The notes beneath the pieces are model-generated. The model was not told the origin of the DNA. It searched no databases and saw only the letters and a list, made by a program, of their open reading frames with translations. Below are positions 52,152 to 61,596 of a DNA stretch of 64,000 bases, piece by piece; positions within the stretch are counted from its first letter, which is position 1, and each line of letters begins with the position of its first letter. This stretch comes from Bacteroidales bacterium. Lineage in GTDB: Bacteria; Bacteroidota; Bacteroidia; Bacteroidales; Marinilabiliaceae. The stretch covers positions 62,001 through 126,000 of the forward strand of contig SUWW01000012.1 of NCBI GenBank assembly GCA_015061285.1, in the 5' to 3' direction. A program made the translations under genes and the position numbers.

Positions 52152-53765
52152 TTACTTCACAACAACTTTGTATGCTGTGCCATCCACTTCTATTATGTAT
52201 ATGCCCGATTTGTTTGAGTTGATTACCTCTTTGCTGTTGATGCTTGTAGCGGCATATACCGAAGTGCCAGTGATGTTGTAGATGTTTATGCTCTTGCCTT
52301 CGGCGTTTTCTACAACGATATTTCTACCTATTGTATAAACACGGATGTCGTTGCTGATAGTCTCAACAGCAGCCGTTACAACCGATGGCTTCTCATTTAT
52401 AGTGAAACTTACCGAGCCTGTGGCGGTGTTGTAGCCTTCGGCTTCTATCTTGTAGTAGATAGTGTATATGCCAGGTTCTTCGAACGATGGAATCTCCTCG
52501 GTGTATTCGCCATCAGCCGAAGTGCTGTATGTAACCGTTGCGTTGTATTCCTTAGCAATATCTATGACGTTTGAAGGACTCTGTTCTTCGAAATTCTCCT
52601 CTACGCTCTGCGCTTCGCTTGCAGTGTACTCGAGGTCGGTGATGAAGTTGTATACAAATGCAGCACCTGAACCAGTGCCGTTTTGCGCGTAGTTCTGATT
52701 CGTACCTACATAATACTTTCCATTGAAAGCATTCGACCAAGCTATGCCAGTCTTTGTTGTATTATCACCAGTTCGAATATATTTCACCAACGTCCAAGTG
52801 CCGTCTACTTTGGTGTAGAACTCAGCATAGTGCGATTCTGTTGTCGCTGATCCACTATTGTCGGTAACTGCGATAACATTTCCATGTGCTGCAGCGTGGT
52901 ACGATTTTGTTATGTACGTCAGATTGATAGTGCTTACTGCTGGGGCTTCCCAAGTGTCGCCAGATTTTTCTATGACGTGCATCGTATTGTCGCCTAATGC
53001 AGTTATAATCACATTATCGCCAATTGCAACGCTTTGTGTGAGATTTGTAGAGGCACTTTTTTCTACATGAACTTGCAGTGCCCATTTGCCTTCGGCGTTG
53101 TATTCATATATATATATACCCTGACTTTTTACGTAGATTGCCAGCGTGTTATCTTTGATTGCGAGCGCCATTGGGTTTAGATCGATGCTTTCGACAGTCT
53201 TTCCCCCATCTGCAATAGGCTCTCGTTCAACGATATATTTATCTCCGTCCTTGGTTATCTTCTCAATGCACACTTGATTATTTTCCACAACAGCTATTCT
53301 ATTGCCGTCAACGTCCAAACCGTTGATGATATTTACGGTATTTATGGATGCAATGGAGTCGCTTGTCCAAGAGCCATCGTCTTGTTTTGCATATATATAT
53401 ACTTTTTTGAGTAATGATGAGAAAACAGCTAAATAGCTCTCGCTTGCTGCCATTTGATAACCGAAGTATTTTGTTTTAGCCTCATCGGGAGCAGATATGA
53501 TTTGCTCTATAAGGGCTTTGCCGTTGTCGCTGATGTTGTATATGTATACACTATTCGATGTAGGAGTCTCGACAGCAGTGCTTGCCGCACCAATGAATAA
53601 CTTATTGCCTACAAAATCGGCAGAATATCCCAAGTATTGCTTTTCAGTTGTACCCTCAATAGTATCAGTTGCCACAATCTCTGTTGGCACAAATTCCGCA
53701 TTTGCTGCTGTGGTAATAGTTAGTAGTGTAGTAGCAAATAATAAATCTGTAAAATTTTTAGTCAT
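52152..53765 (-). CDS. Secreted propeller-like protein with sorting tail
   Basis: 537 residues with a signal peptide ending TTAANA. Repeating units such as YLGYSADFVGNKLFIGA, YFGYQMAASESYLAVFS and NGLDVDGNRIAVVEN look like FG-GAP/integrin-type propeller blades. A bacterial Ig-like segment (IPSFEEPGIYTIYYKIEAEG) and a C-terminal tail (INIYNITGTSVYAAT, SGIYIIEVDGTAYKVVVK) resembling a type IX sorting domain follow. Function unknown. It lies 22 bases after a similar secreted protein; the two form a unit divergent from the receptor module. Confidence 0.8.
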   Translation of the reverse strand: MTKNFTDLLFATTLLTITTAANAEFVPTEIVATDTIEGTTEKQYLGYSADFVGNKLFIGAASTAVETPTSNSVYIYNISDNGKALIEQIISAPDEAKTKYFGYQMAASESYLAVFSSLLKKVYIYAKQDDGSWTSDSIASINTVNIINGLDVDGNRIAVVENNQVCIEKITKDGDKYIVEREPIADGGKTVESIDLNPMALAIKDNTLAIYVKSQGIYIYEYNAEGKWALQVHVEKSASTNLTQSVAIGDNVIITALGDNTMHVIEKSGDTWEAPAVSTINLTYITKSYHAAAHGNVIAVTDNSGSATTESHYAEFYTKVDGTWTLVKYIRTGDNTTKTGIAWSNAFNGKYYVGTNQNYAQNGTGSGAAFVYNFITDLEYTASEAQSVEENFEEQSPSNVIDIAKEYNATVTYSTSADGEYTEEIPSFEEPGIYTIYYKIEAEGYNTATGSVSFTINEKPSVVTAAVETISNDIRVYTIGRNIVVENAEGKSINIYNITGTSVYAATSINSKEVINSNKSGIYIIEVDGTAYKVVVK

Positions 53766-53787
53766 ATAGGTATTGTATTACAATTAA

Positions 53788-55668
53788 TTATTCTATTGAT
53801 ATCTTTTGTGTTCTATTGTCAATGTTCACTATGTAAATGCCTCTTTTGAGCGAAATAGTCTCGTCGTCGGTAGTAAGGTATCGCGAGTCGACCATTGAAC
53901 AGCGCAAGTCGTAGATGCGAACAAGTTTGCCAGCTGCGCCTTTTATGTGGGCAACGCCATTGTGTGCGTATATGTATATATTGTCTTCACCGACTGTTTT
54001 GCATGGTGTCGATAGTGATGATGTGTTGCCATCCACCGAGTAGCCAAATATCACGGCGTTGTATTCGCCAGATGGTGTTATTGTAGTATCTGAATTGTAG
54101 AACGATACTTGTGCAGAAGTTTGCGAACCCAATACAGCGAGGAAGACAAAGTTGTTGTCAATGCGAGCCATTGCCTTCGATGTGGCCATTGCATTTTGCT
54201 TAATCAGAGGAAGAGTGTTCTGTATGTTTAGGTCTTTGTCGAATATATATGCGCCAATCACGTAGTCGTTCGACATCTTAGTCCAGTCGTAGCCGTAAGC
54301 CCAAAGAGAGTCGTTGGAGTCGAACAAAAGCGTTGAAAATTCGCTAATGCCCGTAGAATGGGCGTAGAGATTGTTAAGAACACCATCTGTTGTTGAAATC
54401 TTGGCAACAAAGCCGCAGAATTTTGATTTGTCGCCAGGCATAACTATTGTGCCATTTTGAGTGGTGAGCCCCGTACGCTGAAAACTGCCACCGAGGTATG
54501 CATATTCGCCATCGTTGCTGATTACCATAGTTTTGGGGCGAAACATATTGGTGCTATATTCGTCGGAAGTGAGCGTAGAGGTGTATACATCTATGTAGTT
54601 GCCAGTGAGGTCGGTGGCATTGACAGATGCGAACCAGAGTTCTGCTTTGCTGCCAGGCGTAGCATCAACATCGGAGTCTGTTTTATCTGCTATGCCGAAC
54701 GACTTGCGTCCGTATACTTGCCCTGCTATATATAGTTTGTCGTTTTTGTATGTAACGACATCTATCTGATCCTTAGTGGCTTCCGACTGCGAGCAAAGGT
54801 GAGCTAAGTAGTTGAAGTTAGAGTCGAATTTTATTATGTATGCCGACCCGCAAGATTTTTGTGTATCGCCGTCCCATTCATCAACGTTGTGTGCCTCAAT
54901 GGTGACGCCGTCTACAATTATTGCTTCTCGCTGTACGCCAGCTATATATACATTGTCGTCGTTGTCGATGCATGCGGAGCTAATTGTTAAGCCATCGGTG
55001 GTGCCATAAGCGTATGAATCTGTGGCTTTGGCTGCTACGGCGTGGCTTGTCGAGAATACTTTAGTAGCTGTTACGTTGCCATCTGCATCGATTTTTACGA
55101 GGGCAGGGTAATGTATTCGGTGATACTTGCCATCGGTAAATGTGTTCTCGTCCCAATCGACGGTGATTTTCGTAGACGATCCACTTGCATCTATAATATC
55201 TAAAACTACGTTGCTTTTGTATGTATATAGGCTCTCGTAGCTAACCTTCATAGCAACTACGCATCCACCATCGGACGTAGGCATAGCCGTGTAGGAAGAT
55301 ACATAGCCTTCTGCAGATGAAATTTGCCAATCTACGTTGCCCGAGCCATCGTGTTTTATAGCTATAAACGCGCTGTTGTAGGTGGCGCCGTCGTAGTAGA
55401 TTGCTGCGGGCGATGCTACCGTGGTGTTGAGCAATTGTGCTTCTTTGGTTTGAGCTGTGTTGCCAAACGTACCGAATGAAATGAACTTGTTGTCGGTAGT
55501 AGAAATTATGCGCTCGAGGCTCGAACGGTAGCTTTGGCCGTTGTTATCTACTGATGTAAGTATCGACGAAAAGTCGAACTTGGCTTCTTGTGCTAAACTC
55601 TCGCTCCAACTATGTGTGGATATTATTGCAGAAATGCCAATTGTTAGAATAAACCTTTGTGTGGACAT
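53788..55668 (-). CDS. Large secreted beta-propeller-like protein with sorting tail
   Basis: 626 residues with a signal peptide. Repeats such as FIAIKHDGSGNVDWQ, CIDNDDNVYIAGVQ, YIIKFDSNFNYLAH and FVAKISTTDGVLNN resemble SBBP-type propeller repeats found in other secreted Bacteroidota proteins. The last 80 residues (VRIYDLRCSMVDSRYL, LKRGIYIVNIDNRTQKISIE) resemble a type IX sorting domain. Function unknown. First gene of the minus-strand pair; its promoter region carries a nested palindrome and is shared with the divergent receptor operon. Confidence 0.8.
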   Translation of the reverse strand: MSTQRFILTIGISAIISTHSWSESLAQEAKFDFSSILTSVDNNGQSYRSSLERIISTTDNKFISFGTFGNTAQTKEAQLLNTTVASPAAIYYDGATYNSAFIAIKHDGSGNVDWQISSAEGYVSSYTAMPTSDGGCVVAMKVSYESLYTYKSNVVLDIIDASGSSTKITVDWDENTFTDGKYHRIHYPALVKIDADGNVTATKVFSTSHAVAAKATDSYAYGTTDGLTISSACIDNDDNVYIAGVQREAIIVDGVTIEAHNVDEWDGDTQKSCGSAYIIKFDSNFNYLAHLCSQSEATKDQIDVVTYKNDKLYIAGQVYGRKSFGIADKTDSDVDATPGSKAELWFASVNATDLTGNYIDVYTSTLTSDEYSTNMFRPKTMVISNDGEYAYLGGSFQRTGLTTQNGTIVMPGDKSKFCGFVAKISTTDGVLNNLYAHSTGISEFSTLLFDSNDSLWAYGYDWTKMSNDYVIGAYIFDKDLNIQNTLPLIKQNAMATSKAMARIDNNFVFLAVLGSQTSAQVSFYNSDTTITPSGEYNAVIFGYSVDGNTSSLSTPCKTVGEDNIYIYAHNGVAHIKGAAGKLVRIYDLRCSMVDSRYLTTDDETISLKRGIYIVNIDNRTQKISIE

Positions 55669-55686
55669 CTTTGTTATTTATGTGTG

Positions 55687-55718
55687 CAAATGTATTTGTA
55701 AAAATTCCAAATAAGCAA
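55687..55718 (-). promoter_or_regulatory. Promoter of the secreted protein pair
   Basis: On the minus strand TACATTTG (55687-55694) matches the -7 box; TTG (55716-55718) lies 21 bases upstream, slightly longer than the usual 19-20. Confidence 0.5.
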
Positions 55719-55750
55719 TACCAAACGTTTGTGAATTGTTTGCTTATTTG
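55708..55750. promoter_or_regulatory. Nested palindrome in the divergent promoter region
   Basis: CAAATAAGCA (55708-55717) and its exact inverted copy TGCTTATTTG (55741-55750) frame a second perfect palindrome CAAACGTTTG (55722-55731). The left arm covers the -33 region of the minus-strand promoter. Likely operator or structured leader; the binding protein is unknown. Confidence 0.55.
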
Positions 55751-55901
55751 TGTTATTTAGAATGAATGTTAATAACGTCGTTATACTCAGAACATTAATT
55801 CAAATGTTAAAAATAGTAACGAGTAGGAAGTTGATAATAATTGCGTTGAGTGTTGCAAAAACCTTGCAAAAGAATGGTTTGTTTAGAATAATTTTACGCA
55901 C

Positions 55902-58652
55902 GTGAAATATACGATTCTCATATTTATACTGACGATGTCTATGTCGTTGAGTATATGCGCAGAAGTGTTGCGCGTACATGTCACCGATGAAGGTGGCGTG
56001 GTGCTTGCCGATGTGCCTATATATATAAAGACAGCAACGTCGCAGACGCAAATGTGCATCAGCGATGAGTATGGATATGCCATATTTGTTGTCGACAAAG
56101 GCAAATGCGATGTTGTGGTGACGCACCTTAGCTACGAGCCTTATGCTCAGACGATTGATGTTGTTGCCGACTGCTCCATAACTATAAAGATGACCGAGAA
56201 GCAGCAGCAGCTACGCGAGGTGGTGGTTACAGCTTCGGAGTCGAAAAAGATAAGCTCTACGTCGCACATTGGGCGCGATGCTATGCAGCAACTTCAGCCT
56301 ACGAGTCTTAGCGATTTGATGGAACTCCTTCCTGGTGGCATCTCACAAACGCCAACACTTACACAAGTCAATTCGCCCTCGTTGCGTGAGACGGGCAATT
56401 TGTCGGCTCTCGGTAGCAAATCGACAAATAGCAATTATAACACTCATGCCCTTGGAACACTTGTGGTGGTCGACGGTGCTTCGCTGATGACTGATGCCAA
56501 TATGCAGTATACGCCATCGGAGGAACAGAGCGAACGAAACACCACTAATCGCGGAGTAGATTTGCGCTCTATATCCACCGACGATATTGAGAGTGTTGAA
56601 GTGGTTCGCGGCATACCTTCGGTGGAATATGGCAATCTGACAAGTGGATTGATGAATATAAAGAAGATTCGCCGAGCCACACCTTTCACCGCACGTTTCA
56701 AAGCCGATGGCAAGAGCACACTCTTTGCCTTGGGAAAGGGTTTTGCTATTGATAGCGGTGCGAATAGTATTGTGAATATTAATGCTGATATTCTCTTCGC
56801 TCACGACGATGTCCGCAATCCGCTCGACAACTACAAGCGATTGAACGTTTCCTCTCGATTTACGCTTCAGTCAAATAGCGATAATGTTACGTATGAGATA
56901 ACGCCAGCCATCGACTATTCTGGTTCGTTCGACAATTCGAAGAGCGACCCCGACTTGAATTATGACAATGTAGATACGTATGATAGTCGTTATCAGAGAT
57001 TTGGCCTTTCGAGTGGTTTTGTGCTGACACCCAAGACTAATGGCATTTTCAAGAAAATGGGGGCAAACGTTCAGTTGAGTCAGCAGTTCGACAAACTGAA
57101 GCGCGAAAAACTTGTCTCGCCTCTGCGAGCAGCCATAGCCCCTACCACCTGCGACGAAGGCGAATATGATGCTTATCTAATATTTGAACAATATTTAGCC
57201 TCGTTGGAGGTCGATGGAAAACCATTCTCGGCTATGGCAAAGGCTTATGCCGATTTCGATATTACGTCTCACGACATCATAAATACTATAAAAATTGGTG
57301 GTGAGTGGTCGATTGCCAAGAACTTTGGTGAAGGTCAGCAATACGACATCACTCATCCGCTATCGTCGTCGGGGTGGGGCTCTCGTCCGCGTAAGTATAG
57401 CGATATACCAGCATTGCAAAATTTGGGTCTCTACGTGCAAGACAACACGACCATAAGTTTGCATCGCTCAACTATCAATGCGCGTTTGGGCTTGCGTACT
57501 TCACAACTGCCAGGACTCGACAAGGCATACTATCTTAGTAATCATATATATGTAGACCCACGCATCAATGTGCAGTGGACGCTCAATCCGCGCCAGTCCG
57601 ATGGTTTGTCGATTACGCTCTCGGCAGGCTTTGGCAAAACCACAAAGATGCCTACGCTCAACTATCTCTATCCCGACCCAAGCTACATAGATATTATTCA
57701 ACTTGCATACTACAATCAGACGAATCCTGCTGAACTTAGTCGCTACAATGTGATGAGCTACAAAATGAATCGTACGAATTATGACCTTAGAGCAGCTCGC
57801 AACACTAAGTGGGAAACGCGCATTGATTTCAGTTTGAAAGGTAATAGAATGTGGATATGCTACTTCGACGAACGCATGTCGTCGGGATTCCGCTATTCGA
57901 ATAGGTATGCTGTGTTTGGATATAAAAACTACAAAGTGGAAGATGGCGTCGTTCCTACCGACCCAATACCATACGAAATGTGCCAGAAAATCGATGGCTA
58001 TCAGATAGTTGAAAATGGTAGCAAGCAAAACAAGCGAGGTGTAGAGTTTGAATTTACTTCGCAGCGAATAAAGCCTATATACACAGCCATAAATATCAGC
58101 GGAGCTTGGTTTCGTAGTATTTACGTAAATAGTCGCCCAATGTATTATGCTACTTCGGGTGTGATAGACGGAGTGGCACTCTCGGATAAATATGTAGGTC
58201 TGTACGAATGGAACGAAGGTCGCGAGAATGAGCAGCTGAGCACCAACATGATGCTCGATACTCAGGTGCCACAGTTGGGATTGATATTTTCGTCGGCAGT
58301 GCAGACAATGTGGTATGTGTCTACCCAGCGAATGCGCCAAAACGGTGTGCCCGTAAGTTATCTAAGTGCCGACGATGGTGAACTTCATACCTACGACGAT
58401 GCCGCCGTGTCTGAAAATCCTATACTTAGTCAGCTTGTGGTGAACATCGCCGAAACGGCTTACGATAAATACACAATACCTATAGCGCTATACGTCAATT
58501 TGAAAGTGACAAAGCGCATACGAGATTGGGCAAATGTTTCTATGTTCGCAAATAGATTGTTTGATTATACGCCCGATTTTACCAACAACGGCGTGGAGAT
58601 TCGTCGTAATGTGTCGGCATATTTTGGTATGGAAATAACTCTAAAACTGTAG
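55902..58652 (+). CDS. TonB-dependent receptor of a DUF4876 module
   Basis: 916 residues from a GTG start (KYTILIFILTMSMSLSICA signal peptide). A carboxypeptidase-regulatory-like domain comes first (LRVHVTDEGGVVLADVP), then the plug (about 105-240; LREVVVTASESKKI, DLMELLPGGISQTP, SIEDIESVEVVRGIP-like SVEVVRGIPSVEYGNL) and a barrel ending in aromatic-rich strands (SAYFGMEITLKL). No SusD-like gene follows; instead a DUF4876 lipoprotein starts 6 bases later and a beta-barrel protein after that. Substrate unknown. Confidence 0.9.
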   Translation: MKYTILIFILTMSMSLSICAEVLRVHVTDEGGVVLADVPIYIKTATSQTQMCISDEYGYAIFVVDKGKCDVVVTHLSYEPYAQTIDVVADCSITIKMTEKQQQLREVVVTASESKKISSTSHIGRDAMQQLQPTSLSDLMELLPGGISQTPTLTQVNSPSLRETGNLSALGSKSTNSNYNTHALGTLVVVDGASLMTDANMQYTPSEEQSERNTTNRGVDLRSISTDDIESVEVVRGIPSVEYGNLTSGLMNIKKIRRATPFTARFKADGKSTLFALGKGFAIDSGANSIVNINADILFAHDDVRNPLDNYKRLNVSSRFTLQSNSDNVTYEITPAIDYSGSFDNSKSDPDLNYDNVDTYDSRYQRFGLSSGFVLTPKTNGIFKKMGANVQLSQQFDKLKREKLVSPLRAAIAPTTCDEGEYDAYLIFEQYLASLEVDGKPFSAMAKAYADFDITSHDIINTIKIGGEWSIAKNFGEGQQYDITHPLSSSGWGSRPRKYSDIPALQNLGLYVQDNTTISLHRSTINARLGLRTSQLPGLDKAYYLSNHIYVDPRINVQWTLNPRQSDGLSITLSAGFGKTTKMPTLNYLYPDPSYIDIIQLAYYNQTNPAELSRYNVMSYKMNRTNYDLRAARNTKWETRIDFSLKGNRMWICYFDERMSSGFRYSNRYAVFGYKNYKVEDGVVPTDPIPYEMCQKIDGYQIVENGSKQNKRGVEFEFTSQRIKPIYTAINISGAWFRSIYVNSRPMYYATSGVIDGVALSDKYVGLYEWNEGRENEQLSTNMMLDTQVPQLGLIFSSAVQTMWYVSTQRMRQNGVPVSYLSADDGELHTYDDAAVSENPILSQLVVNIAETAYDKYTIPIALYVNLKVTKRIRDWANVSMFANRLFDYTPDFTNNGVEIRRNVSAYFGMEITLKL

Positions 58653-58658
58653 CACACA

Positions 58659-59945
58659 ATGACATTCAGGAAATACATAGTAGCATTAATATCGGTTGTG
58701 GCAGCCTCTTCGTGTAGCGACGATGCCACAGAGTTGTCCGTTATGAACAACGTAGATACGAGTGGAATAATAATAAATGCCGACATAACAGGCATTCAAT
58801 ACCAATCGATAACACTAAAATTTGTCAATCTATCGTCGAATGAAGTGACGGAGGCCGACTATTTTGGCTCGTTCGACCTCGTTGGTGGTATCTACGATGT
58901 GGAAGTTACAGCTGTAGCTTCTATAAATACGTTGAACTACACTTTCTTTGGCAAGACGAGTTCTGTAGTTATTACCAATGCCAAACCTCAGTTCGCTGTC
59001 AGTGTGTATGCTCGTAATGTATCTTCGCCCGATTTTGTTATAGAGGAGATATTCTTCACTGGTACGCTCTATCCTACAGGTTCGCAATATAATGGCGATA
59101 ACTATATCAAGATATTCAACAATACCGATCATACGCTCTATGCCGACGGATTGGGAATAGTAGAATCGAAATTTACCTCTACACAGAAATACGACTACAC
59201 GCCCGACATACGCCAAGACACTATGGCTGTGCAGGCATTGTATGTGATCCCCGGTGGAGGGACGGATTATCCAGTGGAGCCAGGCAAAAGCCTCATCATT
59301 TGCGACATCGGCATCGATCATAAAGTGACAAACGCCAATTCGTTTGACCTTAGCATGGCAGATTTTGAATGGTACGACGTCTCTACAGTGGCTTCGGTGA
59401 CAGATATTGATGGCGAAGGCGTGTCAAATCTCGATAAATGGTATTGCTATACGGCAAGCATCTTCTCGTTCCACAATCGAGGATTCAAATCATACGCTAT
59501 AGTGCGTATTCCAAGTGAGGTGAGCAAACAACAATACTTGAACGATTTCTATTATTCTTATACTTACGGCGTGGTTACTGACTATGGCGTATTGCAGCAC
59601 TCCAACTACGCCTACAAGATGCCCAATGCATGGATAGTAGATGGTGTGAATTGTAGCGTCGAGTCAAACAGAACGTGGGATATATTGCCAGCCAATATCG
59701 ATGCCGGTTGGACGCACTGCGGCGAAGTGGACGGCGACAAGAATCGCTACTTCAAGAGTGTGCGTCGCAAATTGCTTACTACTATTGATGGCCGACGTGT
59801 GCTGCAAGACACCAACAACTCATCGGACGATTTCAATACAGAGTGCATACCATCGCTCATCGAAGAACAACACACGGCAATAAACGCACAAGGCGATTGC
59901 GCACAAACAATAACCATTGACGGCGTAACTAAAGTTGACGATTAA
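58659..59945 (+). CDS. DUF4876 lipoprotein
   Basis: 428 residues. Lipobox-like VVAASSC at about residue 19 predicts a surface or periplasmic lipoprotein. N-terminal beta domain (IQYQSITLKFVNLSS) and the DUF4876 core (FVIEEIFFTGTLYPTG, NYIKIFNNTDHTLYADGLGI, VEPGKSLIICDIGIDH, SFDLSMADFEWYDV). No known function. It stands six bases after the receptor gene and five before the barrel gene, the position that SusD-like proteins take in glycan systems, which suggests a binding partner of the receptor. Confidence 0.85.
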   Translation: MTFRKYIVALISVVAASSCSDDATELSVMNNVDTSGIIINADITGIQYQSITLKFVNLSSNEVTEADYFGSFDLVGGIYDVEVTAVASINTLNYTFFGKTSSVVITNAKPQFAVSVYARNVSSPDFVIEEIFFTGTLYPTGSQYNGDNYIKIFNNTDHTLYADGLGIVESKFTSTQKYDYTPDIRQDTMAVQALYVIPGGGTDYPVEPGKSLIICDIGIDHKVTNANSFDLSMADFEWYDVSTVASVTDIDGEGVSNLDKWYCYTASIFSFHNRGFKSYAIVRIPSEVSKQQYLNDFYYSYTYGVVTDYGVLQHSNYAYKMPNAWIVDGVNCSVESNRTWDILPANIDAGWTHCGEVDGDKNRYFKSVRRKLLTTIDGRRVLQDTNNSSDDFNTECIPSLIEEQHTAINAQGDCAQTITIDGVTKVDD

Positions 59946-59950
59946 GACGG

Positions 59951-61483
59951 ATGAAGAACCTTTTGTACATATTGCCGCTCGTTTCGTTGGTTGTGAATAC
60001 GTATGCTCAATCAGATTCACATGCTTATGCCACGTTGGATAGCATAGTTTGTAGCGCCGACTTTCATTTGCATAATACTCCTGATTATATATATGCCAAT
60101 CCAGCTGCACGTCACAATGTTTATAATGGCTCGCAAACGTCGATAGCCGTTAGTTACAAACACCGCAGTGAAGACAATGCTATAATAGCTCAAATGGGCA
60201 ATGGCGACCAAATGGGAGTGGTGAATATAGAGTCGGTTTCGAATAGAAGCAATTCGGCGTTGTGGGGTAAGGCTCGTTTTGCAATGGGGCGTCGCACCAA
60301 TGTCGGCTATTGTGAGACCTCTGATTTCTTGCTGCTTTTTCCCTATGTAATGGGCGATACTGTGGGTGGCGATTTGACTTCGCAAACATATCTGTTTGGT
60401 GCCGGACTTATGCACGCTGTTGGGGAATCGCCAATAGCCTTGGGAATAGATGCTAACTATCGCGCGTGCCTCGAATATCGAGAAGTTGACCCGCGTCCGC
60501 GAAATACAATTTCGGAGCTAAAACTTAGTTTTGGCGCTTCGTATAACAGCAACAAAAAATTATTGGCTATTCACTCCGATTTTATGCGTTACAAGCAGAC
60601 CAACGAGGTGAAATTTTTCAGCGAACTTGGCAATCCTATAACTTACCACTACACCGGTGTTGGCACCGATTATTATCGTTTCCGTGGTAACAACACTTCG
60701 GCTTATTACAATGGCTATGGCTTTGGTGGTGGCATAGGAGTCAAGCAAAACACAATTGGCCTGTCTGCATCTGCTGACTATCACTATTCCTCGTTCGAAA
60801 AAATTCTCTCGACGCTCAACGATTTGCCGCTTACTCGCAGCATCCGTCACCTCTTCAATGCGCAAATTGGCTACGTGAACACCTCGAGCGACATTCATAA
60901 TATTCATCTTAGTTCTATTTATATCACTGCAAGCGCCGATAATAAATTAGGCCACGAAAACATCTTTGGCGATGCTGCCAACAATGTATATGCTGAAATT
61001 GGCTACGTTGAGCAGTATAAATACAAGAAGCGCAATGTGAGTGCAACCTGTGTGGTCAACAAAACTTTTAGCCATAACAGCCTCACACTCCGCGCCGACG
61101 CAGGAACTATGTGCGAAAAACATACATACGCAATGCCTCGTGGCGAACTCTCGTTTTCGCAAGCTCAAATAGGTGCGCGCATCGAAGATCTTATTTCTAC
61201 TAATAGATATTCTCTGTTTCTTGCTGCCTCAGCCTCGCACAACGTAGCCATTTCGTCGGAAATAAATCTTGCGAGTGTCAATATTACAGATGCTTCTCCT
61301 ATGGCTTATTATATATATATGAGCCACAGCAGCACTCAACTGGCCATGAAAGCACGTTTGCAAATACCTACCAACATCAAACATGGTATTAACTTTTTTG
61401 TAAATGCCGACGCCTCTCTCACCAATTTCTACGACAGCAATAAAAGATCAACTCTAACGTTGTCTTTGGGCGCGTTGTTTTAG
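59951..61483 (+). CDS. Outer-membrane beta-barrel protein of the DUF4876 module (DUF6850-like)
   Basis: 510 residues, signal peptide ending NTYAQS. The rest alternates polar and hydrophobic residues as in a beta-barrel and ends in STLTLSLGALF with a terminal Phe. DYIYANPAARHNVYNGSQTSI and AGLMHAVGESPIALGIDANY resemble the DUF6850 family found with DUF4876 genes; the family number is from memory. Function unknown. Third gene of the tightly packed module. Confidence 0.78.
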   Translation: MKNLLYILPLVSLVVNTYAQSDSHAYATLDSIVCSADFHLHNTPDYIYANPAARHNVYNGSQTSIAVSYKHRSEDNAIIAQMGNGDQMGVVNIESVSNRSNSALWGKARFAMGRRTNVGYCETSDFLLLFPYVMGDTVGGDLTSQTYLFGAGLMHAVGESPIALGIDANYRACLEYREVDPRPRNTISELKLSFGASYNSNKKLLAIHSDFMRYKQTNEVKFFSELGNPITYHYTGVGTDYYRFRGNNTSAYYNGYGFGGGIGVKQNTIGLSASADYHYSSFEKILSTLNDLPLTRSIRHLFNAQIGYVNTSSDIHNIHLSSIYITASADNKLGHENIFGDAANNVYAEIGYVEQYKYKKRNVSATCVVNKTFSHNSLTLRADAGTMCEKHTYAMPRGELSFSQAQIGARIEDLISTNRYSLFLAASASHNVAISSEINLASVNITDASPMAYYIYMSHSSTQLAMKARLQIPTNIKHGINFFVNADASLTNFYDSNKRSTLTLSLGALF

Positions 61484-61520
61484 ATATGTGTATATATACT
61501 TACAATCGGCAATACAACCA

Positions 61521-61561
61521 TAAAAAATAAGCGAGGCTGCTTCTTTGAGGCAACCTCGCTT
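61521..61561 (-). terminator. Terminator of the DASS transporter gene
   Basis: AAGCGAGG (61529-61536) pairs with CCTCGCTT (61554-61561), extended by an inner TGC/GCA; TTATTTTTTA follows on the minus strand. Confidence 0.75.
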
Positions 61562-61596
61562 GATATTGTTACGTCTACTCACGCAACTCGCTACTT

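Noticed and set aside
57501-58340. 279-codon minus-strand frame opposite the TonB receptor
   Set aside because: It is a shadow of the receptor coding sequence with unusual His/Ile/Tyr-rich composition.
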